From: Prorocentrum cordatum
Taxonomy: Eukaryota > Sar > Dinophyceae > Prorocentrales > Prorocentraceae
DNA: 64,000 nt
Assembly (NCBI GenBank): GCA_963575745.1
Contig: CAUYUJ010000969.1
Span: 127,954-191,953, forward strand
Direction of reading: 5' to 3'
Shown here piece by piece: positions 1 to 10,279 of this stretch (positions within the stretch are counted from its first letter, which is position 1; each line of letters begins with the position of its first letter). Made by a program: the position numbers and the translations under genes. The notes beneath the pieces were generated by a model. The model saw nothing but the letters and a program-made list of their open reading frames with translations, had not been told where the DNA came from and did no database searches.

Positions 1-2
1 GG

Positions 3-1238
3 GTCAATAACTACCTTGAAGATGTCACGCGAAATGCGATGTTGACTTAACTCCGATCTGACTGAGCACCAATAGCAAATGGCTCGTATCATTTCGCGCC
101 CTGTTAAGAGTCTCTGCTCATTCTGGGCGCCGCATTCCATACGATTGGTCTGTTGGAGGAAGTGAATGTGATGAGCGGAAAGACTGCGATCCCTACGCAT
201 TTTGCTAAATTTCTCCATCAGGTTAGTGGCAATCATGATGTCTAGACGCTGGGATCGACCTGGATTTCTTAGCTGTTCTTCAGTCACAGAGGGGCCCATA
301 GCTTCCATGATCCAGAGCTGTGCTTCCCGAATCTCAGGAGACGATCCAGCAACAGCGCGAACCGCATGCATCTGCCACTCCCGTATGTTTGTAACATCGG
401 GAATGCCCATCAGATCAACCTTCTGGTTGTTCCCAACCTGTCTCCACTGATCCAGAGGGGGGCTCTCGTCATGGCCTCCCGGGTCATTGGGCCCTCCTGG
501 GCCCTGAGGTCCGCCACGACCGCCCCCACCGCCTGGGGGCCCAGGACCCCCCGGACTCCCTGGCGGCGGCTTCTCCGACTGGTCTCGAATGGCATTGGCG
601 AGTGCTGACAAGATCTCGGTACTTGGTGCGGTACTATGATCATCCCCATCCTTGTCTTGCCCTGCCCCGCCAGGCGGCGTGGCCGCTGGCGCATGACCCT
701 CACCTCCACCAGACGGCTGGGCCGTTGTCGGTTTCGCTGGTCCCGCCATGGTGAAAGGGTGATAGTCAATAAAGGTCATGCCATCAGTAATACCTGTCAA
801 CTCCGCATTGATGGGCACATTGTTCCTGGAGATGCCTGGCTTGGCCGGACCTTCGGTTGCAGGGCCAGGGACAGTATAATGGGGTTGCATGATTGGCCTC
901 ACGGGCGTGTCCTGTGAAAGCCGGGGCATGTCGAACAGACTGAACCTGGGCAACTTATCAAATTCTCGATATATTGCAAGGACTATATTCCCATAGTTCT
1001 CGGCATCTGTTTTGCCCTCTCGATCATGGCCGCTTCGTGGTCGGCAGATTGCAGTTGAGACTGCGCGTTTGGCCCTGATTTCTTTCCAGGATTCAGTGAT
1101 GACAGCCTCGAGCTCCATCGCTTCTTTCTCTGACGCAGCTGCGCGTGCCAACGCCTCATCTTTCTCTCGAAGGTTGGCAGCTGACCAATCTGAGCCCAGT
1201 CGGAGCTGTTCCTCAGCTTGCTCCTTCATCCGCTGCAT
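3..1238 (-). CDS. gag-like retrotransposon polyprotein, partial (runs off window start)
   Basis: The minus frame from ATG at 1238 has no stop for 412 codons and leaves the window at base 3. The same frame is already open from about 1517, with an earlier ATG at 1481. Residues 1-65 are a charged helical segment. A Gly/Pro-rich linker (about 225-260) precedes a globular helical region containing IPDVTNIREWQMHAVRAV, AQLWIMEAMG and LLTGREMIRAICYW. That arrangement resembles the capsid region of dinoflagellate Ty1/copia-type gag proteins (a pre-capsid tract, an R.W...R..V.A.SG..-like helix, then LD.kl..al and a GRq.l helix). The assignment rests on remembered family architecture, so protease, integrase and RT should be sought beyond the left edge. 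No LTR is visible. Alternative: a host gene derived from gag. Confidence 0.6.
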   Translation of the reverse strand, partial: MQRMKEQAEEQLRLGSDWSAANLREKDEALARAAASEKEAMELEAVITESWKEIRAKRAVSTAICRPRSGHDREGKTDAENYGNIVLAIYREFDKLPRFSLFDMPRLSQDTPVRPIMQPHYTVPGPATEGPAKPGISRNNVPINAELTGITDGMTFIDYHPFTMAGPAKPTTAQPSGGGEGHAPAATPPGGAGQDKDGDDHSTAPSTEILSALANAIRDQSEKPPPGSPGGPGPPGGGGGRGGPQGPGGPNDPGGHDESPPLDQWRQVGNNQKVDLMGIPDVTNIREWQMHAVRAVAGSSPEIREAQLWIMEAMGPSVTEEQLRNPGRSQRLDIMIATNLMEKFSKMRRDRSLSAHHIHFLQQTNRMECGAQNEQRLLTGREMIRAICYWCSVRSELSQHRISRDIFKVVID

Positions 1239-1661
1239 ATTACGTTTATCAGCGTAAAAAATCATCAAGGAGCTTCTGCTGTTGGGCCCCAAAATTGGGA
1301 TCAGCGCTATGTCGCTGCCATTGCCCACCCCACTCCACCTGTTCCACGGGCAAACTCTTTCGTCGAGTACAAGTGACGCAACGTCTGGTGCTCGTGTCAA
1401 AGTGGTTTCTACGGCTTGGCAATCTGCAAGTAGCGCATGTTCCGATCTTCGGACTCGAGCATATTGAACAACTCTCTCCATTGCCCCCTTTCGCGGGCCG
1501 CGGCTGCCGAGCAGCTCTTACTCGCAACATTGGCGGCGCTCCGCCTTCCAGGGGCGCCGAGCCAGGCTGGGCCTGCGACGACGTCGCACCAGACGGCTGG
1601 GCCGCCGGCGACGGTCGTCTGCTCGCCCCCGCCGGCACAGCCGGCAGGCACATTTCGTCAC

Positions 1662-2392
1662 CTAAGCATTTTCGTGTAGCTTGAGCTCTTCTCGGTACTG
1701 AATATTAAGATCAACTATCGTCGCAGCCACGATATGCGCATTGGCCGCTTCCAACCTGGCGGCACTAAGTGGGTCTTGGAGCTCCTGCTTATCATGTTCT
1801 GCCCTGGCTATCGCGGCCCCCCCCCTTCTATCCTCGCCGCCGCAACAGCGGCGCAGGCGGGCTCGGCATCTACAGATTGACTGTTTGCCGTTATGGCAGC
1901 CTGTCGGTCAGAGGACATTGCCTCAACAACCCTGTCCTCGGCCTCTTCCTCCGCGCGCTGCTGGGCAGCCGCGGACTGATAGGACATTTGTTCCATCAAG
2001 TCTTGCCCCCGCCTACTGGCAGCTCGGGCCAGGGCGACTCTATCGGCCTCGAACATCCTCCGGGCATCGGCAATAACTGCGTTCATTTCTTCTCGATCCA
2101 GTCGGGCCTGTTCAGCCCTCTGAGCCTCCAGGACCATGATTTCTTGCTGTCTCTTGGCCTCAACGAATCTGGCCTGATCCTGCATGGCTGGGATAAGAAG
2201 GCATTGGCAGCTATGTTCTTCCATCTGAAAAACAATCCTCACACAACCATTGATTGCCGCAATTAGGACACGCGTCAGAACAGTTTCCACACACTGGGCG
2301 CTTGCAGGGTCCGCCCTGTTCGTGAGTTTTCCCCGGGCACCTGTTCCCCGCCTGGGGCGGGCAGTCGGGGCCTCGGTTCCAGCATACCTCAC
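1662..2392 (-). pseudogene. gag-region coiled-coil segment, frameshifted
   Basis: A minus frame (1808-2392) encodes a long Glu/Gln/Arg/Ala-rich helix typical of a coiled coil (for example FVEAKRQQEIMVLEAQRAEQ). It ends in a stop after a C-run. Coding-looking sequence then resumes in another frame (about 1662-1815, DKQELQDPLSAARLEAANA) and ends at a TAG at 1662. Between 1249 and 1660 three frames each look partly coding, so at least two more indels or an unrecognised intron separate this part from the 3-1238 frame. I read it as the upstream part of the same retroelement protein. Frameshifts may be decay or homopolymer assembly errors (a run of 9 C at about 1819). Confidence 0.45.
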
Positions 2393-2543
2393 GCATGGAT
2401 GCCGTACTGTTACTTCTCTGAAGTCGATCGTGCACCAGATCGTGGCATCTTGGGCCTTCCCCTGCTCGACGCAGACGATCGAGGGCGAACGTGCGTGCTT
2501 TCCGGTGGCTTGGCCACCTCTCGAAGCTCCTCATCCCGTTCAT
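2211..2543 (-). pseudogene. Cys-rich zinc-knuckle-like fragment
   Basis: A 110-codon minus frame overlaps its neighbours out of frame. Its C-terminal half has a compact Cys cluster: CPGKTHEQGGPCKRPVCG followed by NCSDACPNCGNQWLCEDCF. The C..C / C..C..C pairs with 2-4 residue spacing suggest zinc binding. Together with the coiled coil and capsid-like region downstream it fits a retroelement Gag or a dinoflagellate retroelement N-terminal domain. The preceding Ser/Arg-rich 2410-2682 frame is probably the same ancestral protein in another phase. Confidence 0.4.
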
Positions 2544-2828
2544 CCTGTTTAACCAACTCAGTGAGCGTTGCTGAGGGGTTGAACATCACGTCATCCTCAA
2601 CTACCGCGGGCATTGACGGTTGCCAATCGCCTGGGGCGACGGCAGTTCGATAGAACCCTTCCTGAAGCGGGGAATCATTCAAATCATAATTTCGTTCCTG
2701 TGCTTCTTATGTTGAGGAGCCGGCGTTCAACCTGTGGTCTCCCGGTCATGCTTCACATGACATTGGGAACTCATTTCTACCTTGGCCGCCTGGGGCGGCA
2801 GGTCACTGACCGTGGTGTCTAAATCTGG

Positions 2829-3392
2829 TTATGCGAGCGCTTTCCCAAGGGCTTCCAGGTGATCGTAGTCAACGGTTTCTTGCCCAGGGGATGACCTTCC
2901 GTCTGGGACGGGGTGGTCAGCAGCGCTCATTAGCGACAAATCTCGGTTTGGTGATACATGATCATTCGCATACTCTATGTCTGCCTCCATGGAGTTGATA
3001 TCGTCTTCGTCATCAAGCTGTTCGTCGCTGTCTTGACCGGGTTGCCCGTTCAAGGCTATCGGGATGGGGTGGGTCTCATGCGTGCGACCCCAACCGTCTG
3101 GGACGGCGGGGAGCGCACCGCCGGATTCCTTTACGTCTTGCGACCCACTGGCTGGGCCAGCGGCCAGCTCGACAAAACGCACGGCAGAAGGGCTGGAACG
3201 TATTGTCTCTGAGGATTCAGCTATCCAAGATGAAAAAGCTCTTCGCCTGGCATTTACGGCTGCGCCGTCCCGCCTTATCGGGTCTAGGGTTTGTTCACGA
3301 TCCCTGATCGGAATACGAGTGGGAGAATCATTTACTGACAAGTCTATGACTTCTCCCGCGCCCCTTCCACGAGAAATCCGAGTGGGATTAAA

Positions 3393-3431
<39 letters not shown>

Positions 3432-3653
3432 GCCCTCCCCCGGGCCGCTGTCCTGATGTTCTTGCCCGTCTCGATGCACAACGTGTGATCCAGCGGTCAA
3501 TTCGGCTGTCTCAGCATAGCTCATCCCTATTGCGATTTGGTCGCGGGTTTCGGCTGAGAACCAGTCTTTCCTCTGAGAATCGGGGTAAGATGTCAAAGGA
3601 ATTAAGGTCTCATGTTGACTATGCTCAGTGGTAGAGGATACGGGATGAGACAT
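2829..3653 (-). CDS. hypothetical protein, N-terminal part of the gag-like reading unit
   Basis: A 274-codon minus frame with ATG at 3653 is rich in Ser, Asp, Glu and Arg and predicted disordered. It contains a Leu-Ser dipeptide run encoded by a (CT)n tract (3394-3429), and an acidic patch near its C-terminus (DSDEQLDDEDDINSMEAD). It stops at 2829. Coding-like sequence continues in other frames below it, so it may be the start of the broken polyprotein or a separate gene. No domain is recognised. Confidence 0.4.
3394..3429 (+). repeat. (GA)18 dinucleotide run inside a minus-strand frame
   Basis: Uninterrupted GA repeat. On the minus strand it is read as alternating Ser-Leu codons within the 2829-3653 frame. 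Confidence 0.9.
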
Positions 3654-3869
3654 CGATGAAACTGTATGTTATCCGTTAAGCAACTGTACTCAAGTATAGG
3701 AAGTGAGGAGGCCGGCCAGGGACGGACGACGACACGGGCCGCCCACGTGCCCCCCGGCGCGCTCCCTTTCACACTCGAACAGTACGATACAGCTTCGGTA
3801 TGCAATGATACCAATGTCAAGGTATGGCAAAGCAGGCAGCAGGAGAGGCAAGTGTAGAATGAGGCGGAG

Positions 3870-4190
3870 ACTCCTCCTCCTCCTCCTCCTCCTCCCTCCT
3901 CCTCCTCCTCCTCCTCCTCCTCCTCCTCCTCCTCCTCCCCTCCCCACCTCCCTCCTCTTCCTCCTCCTCCTCCTGTTCCTCCTCCTCCGCCTCCTCCGCC
4001 TCCTCCGCCTCCTCCGCCTCCTCCGCCTCCTCAGCCTCCTCATCCTCCTCCTTTGCCTTTTCCTCCTCCTCCTCCTCCTCCTCCTCTCCTCCTCCTCCTC
4101 CTCTTTGTCCTCCTCCTCTTTTTCCTCCTCTTCCTCCTCCTCTTCCTCCTCTTCCTCCTCCTCTTCCTCCTCCTCCTCTCCCTTCTTCCC
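3870..4190 (+). repeat. (CCT)n microsatellite
   Basis: Imperfect CCT/TCC array with CCG variants around 3985-4025. All three frames are open because stop codons cannot form, so the Leu-, Pro- and Arg-rich frames across it are artefacts. Confidence 0.9.
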
Positions 4191-4410
4191 CGGTCGTCGT
4201 CTGCGCCGTCGTCCTCCTCATGCGGAGGAGTGGGGAGGATACTCAGGAATATGTTTGTGAACGTTCGGGGGGCGCGTGTCCATACGTATCCTTTGTGGGC
4301 GTTCGGAGAGCTCGCCTGTATTACATTTGATCGCGATGATGCTGCAAGTTATTGCGCAGCTCTTCCTTTCACGTGCTTCCTGTTCATGTCAGGAAAGGCT
4401 TGAAAACTAA

Positions 4411-4740
4411 CGTTTCGCCTGAGACATCCTCGCCAAATCGTGAAGTTGGGTGTCGCATCTTAAGACGTAGTTTGCTAAGAATGGGCGTTTCGCCTGAGAC
4501 ATCATTGGACAAATTATGAGGTTGAAATCTTAAGTCAAATTTGCGGACCTGAAAAATGAGCGTTTCGCCTGAGACATCCTCGAGAAAATGCGATGCGCCA
4601 AGAGCCTTTGTAGTGCATGTTTTCGGAGCGATCTCGGATGACTTCCAAAGATGGCCCAAGAAGCGAAGTCATTGAAAACCCCATGGTTTGTAACCTATTC
4701 GTTTAAAAATCAGCGTCTCGCTCGAGACATCCCCTAAACA
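4411..4740 (+). repeat. 75-bp degenerate minisatellite
   Basis: The core CGTTTCGCCTGAGACATC starts at 4411, 4486 and 4561, exactly 75 bp apart. A diverged copy (CGTCTCGCTCGAGACATC) lies at 4714, about two periods further. Spacers are AT-richer and poorly conserved. The core resembles the arrays at 25.8-26.4 kb. Confidence 0.8.
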
Positions 4741-5244
4741 AATCCTTTGAACGGGCCCTCGAATCCATCTGGTTTCCTCCTCATCATCCTCCTCCTCCTC
4801 CTCCACCTCCCGGTCGCGGACAACAGCGACAACGACGAATTCCTGGGAAACCCTTCAGATTCTCTGGAAACCCTTGATGATTCCTTGAAACATGTGGGGG
4901 AAACAGCGTGACGTGATCGGGGGGGGAGGGGCGGGGGCGATCATGAGCGTTATCGCCCAGACTGAAAAGAACAGGTTCCAACGTGACCCCAGTCAGCACA
5001 GCTGTTTGGGGAAGCGCGGCAAGGAAGGCGTGCGAACGGGAGCCGAAGCAAGGGAAAGGGGGACAAAGAGGCAACATTTCCAAATAGAGTTCCCTGGTTG
5101 TGCCATGCTTTTGAAGATATGCATGATAAAGATATGCGAACGTGCTGACAAGACAACGCGGCCCGGACAACCCCTTGGACAACCCCACTAGAGCCCGGAC
5201 AACGCGGCACGGACAACCCCACAAGCATCCCCAGGACTTTTCCC
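4741..5244. other. intergenic, no gene recognised
   Basis: Contains a short CCT tract (4775-4805), a duplicated ACCCTTCAGATTC/ACCCTTGATGATTC motif near 4850, and CGGACAACCCC-type direct repeats at 5160-5225. No coding signal beyond short chance frames. Confidence 0.5.
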
Positions 5245-5430
5245 ATAAGATATATAGATATATATATATATATACATCTACATGTACATATACATATACA
5301 TATACATATGCAGATACGTATACATGTACATATACATAAACATATACATATACATATACATATGCGTATACATATACATATACGTATACATATGCATATA
5401 CATATACCTATACATATAGAGAGATATGCT
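5245..5430 (+). repeat. (TA)/(CATATA) microsatellite
   Basis: A TATATA run followed by imperfect ACATAT hexamers. Chance Tyr/Met/Thr-rich frames cross it on both strands. Confidence 0.9.
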
Positions 5431-5674
5431 TATGTGGATGATCATGTTAAAAATTAGCCGGCCCAACGGGCCAGAGGCGTGCTAAGATCTCCGGTAACTA
5501 CTTCACAATATTTCTAATTCGCGCGCGCGGGGCGGCCCCTGGGGGGCCCTGGACGAAAAGTACCCCGGCCGATCCCCGGCTGATCCCCGGGCGATCCCCA
5601 GGGGAGGCTATTTTTCGCCACCCCTCACGAGGATCGTGGCCTCCGAGGAGGGGCTGCAATCGACTACCCCCCCT

Positions 5675-5820
5675 CCCGCCCCCCAAGGGGCCCCCAAGAG
5701 CCCCCCAAGGGGCCCCAGGGGAGCCCAATACGCCGCCAAGGAGCCCCAAGACGCTCCCAAGAAGCCCCCAAGAAGCCCCCAAGACGGCCCCAAGAGGCCC
5801 CAAATAGCGCTCCAGGGCCG
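5675..5820 (+). repeat. GGCCCC-AAGA minisatellite (dispersed family)
   Basis: Short units of the form GGGGCCCCAAGAGCCCCCAA. The same motif, often as TCTTGGGGCC, recurs at seven further loci in the window. A poly-Trp/Gly/Leu frame on the minus strand is a by-product of the repeat. Confidence 0.7.
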
Positions 5821-5999
5821 GCGGAATGAGCGAAGCGATGAAAATTATGTGTCTTGTATTTTATTCGTTCATGCATAAGCACGAGAACAACACACAAAAA
5901 AGAAACGTCGCGGGCGGTCTGGGATATCATATCTGGAAGCATTCCCCTTAAGATTCAGATGAGAATCCTGTTGTAGAATTCTGCTGTTCTCGCAGTCGT

Positions 6000-7138
6000 A
6001 GTCGCATTCGCGATGCTAGTCGCAGTGGCAACGGCAGTCGCAGTCCCAGCCTCAGCCTCAGCCTGCCTCAGCCACAGCCTCAGCCTGCCTCAGCCTCAGC
6101 CTCAGCCTCAGCCTGCTTCAGCCTCAGGCTGCTTCAGTCAGTCTGCCTTCATCTCAGCCTTCAGCCTCGGCCTCAGCCTCAGCCTCAGCCTCAGCCTCAG
6201 CCTCAGCCTGCCTCATCAGCCTCAGCCTCAGCCTCAGCCTCAGCCTCAGCAGCCTCAGCCTGCCTCAGCCTCAGCCTCAGCCTCAGCCTCAGCCTCAGCC
6301 TCAGCCTGCTTCAGCCTCAGCCTCAGTCTGCCTTCAGCCTCGGCCTCAGCCTCAGCCTGCCTCAGCCTCAGCCTGCATCAGCCTCAGCCTCAGCCTCAGC
6401 CTGCCTCAGCATCAGCCTGCCTCAGCCTCAGCCTCAGCCTGCCTCAGCCTCAGCCTCAGCCTGCCTCAGCCTCAGCCTCAGCCTGCCTCAGCCTCAGCCT
6501 CAGCCTCAGCCTCAGCCCTCAGCCTCAGCCTCAGCCTCAGCCTGCCTCAGCCTCAGCCTGCCTCAGCCTCAGCCTCAGCCTGCTTCAGCCTCAGCCTCAG
6601 TCTGCCTTCAGCCTCGGCCTCAGCCTCAGCCTCAGCCTCAGCCTGCATCAGCCTCAGCCTCAGCCTGCCTCAGCATCAGCCTCAGCCTCAGCCTCAGCCT
6701 CAGCCTGCCTCAGCCTCAGCCTCAGCCTGCTTCAGCCTCAGCCTCAGTCTGCCTTCAGCCTCGGCCTCAGCCTCAGCCTGCCTCAGCCTCAGCCTGCTCA
6801 GCCTCAGCCTCAGCCTCAGCCTCAGCCTCAGCCTCAGCCTGCCTCAGCCTCAGCCTCAGCCTGCTTCAGCCTCAGCCTCAGTCTGCCTTCAGCCTCAGCC
6901 TCAGCCTCAGCCTGCCTCAGCCTGCCTCAGCCTCAGCCTCAGCCTCAGCCTCAGCCTCAGCCTCAGCCTCAGCCTCAGCCTCAGCCTCAGCCTCCTGCCT
7001 CAGCCTCAGCCTCAGCCTGCTTCAGCCTCAGCCTCAGTCTGCCTTCAGCCTTCAGCCTCAGCCTCAGCCTCAGCCTCAGCCTCAGCCTCAGCCTCAGCCT
7101 GCCTCCTCAGCCTGCCTCAGCCTCATCAGCCTGCCTCA
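6000..7138 (+). repeat. (CAGCCT)n hexanucleotide array, about 1.1 kb
   Basis: CAGCCT units with periodic interruptions (GCCTGCCTCAG, GCCTTCAGCCTCGG). A larger unit of about 130 bp recurs, marked by GTCTGCCTTCAGCC near 6120, 6330, 6600, 6745, 6880 and 7035. The long plus frame reading Ser-Leu or Pro-Gln dipeptides is a consequence of the repeat. Confidence 0.95.
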
Positions 7139-7430
7139 GCATTCAAAATGTGGCCCGGGAATGGAGTTCTGGGAACTCGAAGAACACGAAGTGGCCTACA
7201 GTTGGCTCCGGGCATTCAAAATCATGCCCAGGAATGGAGTTCTGGGAACTCGAAGACCACGAAGTGGCCTACAGTTGGCTCCGGGCATTCAAAATCATGC
7301 CCAGGAATGGAGTTCTGGGAACTCGAAGACCACGAAGTGGCCTACAGTTGGCTCCGGGCATTCAAAACCATGCCCAGGAATGGAGTTCTGGGAACTCGAA
7401 GACCACGAAGTGTGTAACTGTTGGCTAAAA
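7139..7430 (+). repeat. 73-bp tandem repeat, four copies
   Basis: Copies begin with GCATTCAAAA at 7139, 7212, 7285 and 7358, a constant 73-bp period and nearly identical. The unit contains GGAATGGAGTTCTGGGAACT and TGGCCTACAGTTGGCTC. The first copy differs at about 6 sites and the last is truncated. It abuts the CAGCCT array directly. Its AATGGAGTTCT core is shared with the array at 25.8-26.4 kb. Confidence 0.95.
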
Positions 7431-7554
7431 AAATCCCCGGCACCCCCCCGGATCGCGCGACCCTCCTGGGGCGTCATGATGCTCTCCTGTGACTCTACTA
7501 GAAACCTATCAGTCTTCGCTGTTAGGTAATCAGGCGGCGCGCGCGCACACGTAG

Positions 7555-7746
7555 CAGGGGGGGGAGGAGGACGAAGGAGGGAGGGAGGGAGGGAGGGAAG
7601 GGAAGGGATGGAGAGAGGGAAAGAAGAGTGACGGAGAGGAGGAGGAGGTGGATGGAGGAGGGAGGGTAGGAGGGAGGAGGGCGACGACAAGGAGGAGGGA
7701 GGAAGAGGAGGAGGAGGAGGAGGAGGAGAAGGAGGAGGAGGAGAAT
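7555..7746 (+). repeat. GGA/GGGA homopurine tract
   Basis: About 190 bases of almost uninterrupted purine on the plus strand, directly upstream of the T-poor frame beginning at 7761. Confidence 0.9.
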
Positions 7747-7760
7747 GAGGAGGACCACCA

Positions 7761-10193
7761 ATGACCGACACCACCTACGCACTACGAGCTCCAAGCAGCC
7801 ACCAGGGATAACCCAAGGTGGCCAAGAATACGATGCCACCTCACACCAACACCCATCACTGAGCTTCACCCCAACAACCACACCACGCACGACGACAGCA
7901 ATCCAAACTACATCCAGCCCGAGCCATCCATGGTCCCAACACACCCGCAAGGACCACAATTCACCCCCAAGCAACCTAAGCACATCAAAACCAGAGGAGG
8001 ATTCAGATTCCCAACCGACCTGCCACCAAAGACACGCACTACGCATTTGTACAGCAACAATTCGCAGAAAAATACGACATCGACAAATCTCATTACGACC
8101 ACCCGGAGAAGCTGCGTTACACATGCAACGGACACACGAGAATGCGACCACCAGAGCAAACCATTCCCAATCTCACCTTCAAGAACAAGAAGGCCAAGCC
8201 TGACAGGAGAAGGATCGACACCAGCTACGAATACATTCCACCAACCCCAGCCAAGATACCAACTCCGCCCACACAAACCAGTACCGACAAAAGACATTAC
8301 CCATGGAGAGACGACATCGAGGTATGCTAAGACACAACGCATTCCGACGAGAGCTTCGACGAAAACGACCCATGAGCCAAGATGAGCGGTGCTGCGGACA
8401 CCCACTAGTTCTGCCTCACGTTGCTCAAACCTAATAAGTACCACGACATGCACTGCCCCAGCGGATGGACAGCATACTGCTGCTACGCCAACGACACGGA
8501 CACGAACGGCCACGAAGACGACAGCTGGCACTACGCGATGTACTACCACGAAGCGTCCAACACATACACGTACAGGTTCCCGAACGACGGCCTCCTACTC
8601 CCTGGCCGGCACAGGTACCTCAACAAGTACAACAACGAGTTATTCGTACACCAAGACGGCAAGCAACTCCTACCACACCCGCCGTTACGACCAGATTCCC
8701 GGGCTACACCACTATCGACCTGCACTACGCCACCAAATACAACAACCAAAAAACTCAAGCTCAAAGACGCCAATCAGGCAGACACGCACCCGCCGATGCC
8801 CAAACCACCCAAACACCCCACATTCACACGCTACGGCAACGACCAGCAAGCATTCGCAGCACACTACCGCGACAATCTAGCCCTACGACTGCAAGTCGCT
8901 ACGACCAGCCAACACCTCCAGGCACCACTCACGGGAGGATAAGCACAACTCAACGCCAACAAGATCGCGGACATACAAGAAGTTGCCCAATGGCTCAACG
9001 CCTGCCACGACGAAGACGACATCATGAAATACGACTGGGCGGTCAACATACGTGATACAGCAGCTCTACTACAGCAAATTTACAGCCCGACTTCGGCCAG
9101 GCGCAATGCCACGACTGCCCACAACGATAACGATGACAGCGAAGCAGACTCCAACACCGACGTCCCACAGCACACCCAGCCGCCACCGCCCAAGCTACCA
9201 TCGCCAACACTCCAGACCCTTGCACCCAAACCACTGGCCCCTACGCTACCACCACCATGGAACACATGCGACAACCCGACGGACACGCACCAAGACTCTG
9301 ACACGGTATCGCACTCACCAACAATGACGCTACCACCAACGCATACCAACAACGCACAAAGCGGGCAGACCCCACCACCTGCTACAAAACACATCACAAA
9401 GCACAACCACCCACAGCAACAACAAGGCACCATCCCAAGCAAACCCATGCCGAAAAATATACATATCAAGACCACGCCAGCTACCACGCCGACAACTCCA
9501 GCTAACAAGCGACCATACAAACCACCACCTGCGCACCTGTTAGCCCAAGCCAATCAACCAACACAACAGCAAGCGGCCACGCCCAACAGCAACACCACAC
9601 CCAATAAGCCAATCACAGCCACAGTCCAAGCCACTACCATCATAAAATGGTCACCATTCAAACAAGTCATCCCAGCCCATCCACCACCACCAGTATTACA
9701 AATACCAACCATCTGCCCACCAGAAGAAGACATCCTGACACAACAGTGGATTTAGGAGTGACCCATGCGGAATTTGGCACCACAGAAACTCGCTACTCTG
9801 CATACCTACTTCCCGACTATTGCAGCACAAACCATCGCGACGCACAACGAAGCAGCAAGACGGGGAGAGCAGCAGGGCCACATCGTCAACCGACATGTCA
9901 TCTTCATCAACGTCACCGGCGACCCCACACTCCAAAACTACACCGCCAGGCTCCGCACGCACCAGTCCCGCTACGAGACCTACATCAACAGCCTCCGCGA
10001 CTACCTACCTGGAGCACCGTTCAGGGAGCCTCCTCCCAAACGAGTGGTAACACTACACAAGGCCGTACCCAAGCCCAAGCCGACCCTGACTGCAAGGGAT
10101 CAGTTTATCTACATAACCAGCGACGGCAATTACCACGACATCCACATCCAGTACCCCTTCCGCCATCAATTACCGCAGAAGGACATCTACTGA
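7761..10193 (+). pseudogene. coding-like frame of unknown function with nine internal stops
   Basis: One plus frame from ATG 7761 keeps protein-like composition for 2.4 kb but carries stops at 7809, 7860, 7977, 8328, 8373, 8406, 8940, 9753 and 9759 before a final TGA at 10191. Best segments: 8020-8327 (YDHPEKLRYTCNGHTRM), 8421-8939 (CPSGWTAYCCYAND, SWHYAMYYHEASNTYTYRF), 8943-9752 (IQEVAQWLNACHDEDDIMKY then a Pro/Thr/Gln-rich tail) and 9765-10190 (IVNRHVIFINVTGD, DQFIYITSDGNYHDIHIQY). Base use is A/C-rich and T-poor with C-ending codons, unlike neighbours. Low T makes other frames open by chance. Around 8690-8750 another frame looks better, suggesting two indels. No family recognised. Could be a decayed mobile-element or virus-like gene, or several short genes. 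Confidence 0.4.
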
Positions 10194-10279
10194 ACACAGC
10201 GGACTTACTCATTGCAGCCGGGCACGTTATATTTCCTACTCCCTCTGCCTCTTTAACAAAGATGCGCAATACACCTTCC

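Noticed and set aside
6013-7428. 471-codon plus frame of Ser-Leu/Pro-Gln dipeptides
   Set aside because: Entirely explained by the CAGCCT hexamer array and the 73-bp repeat; no start context or domain.
7139-7430. CRISPR-like reading of the 73-bp repeat
   Set aside because: The whole unit is repeated with no variable spacers: an ordinary tandem repeat.
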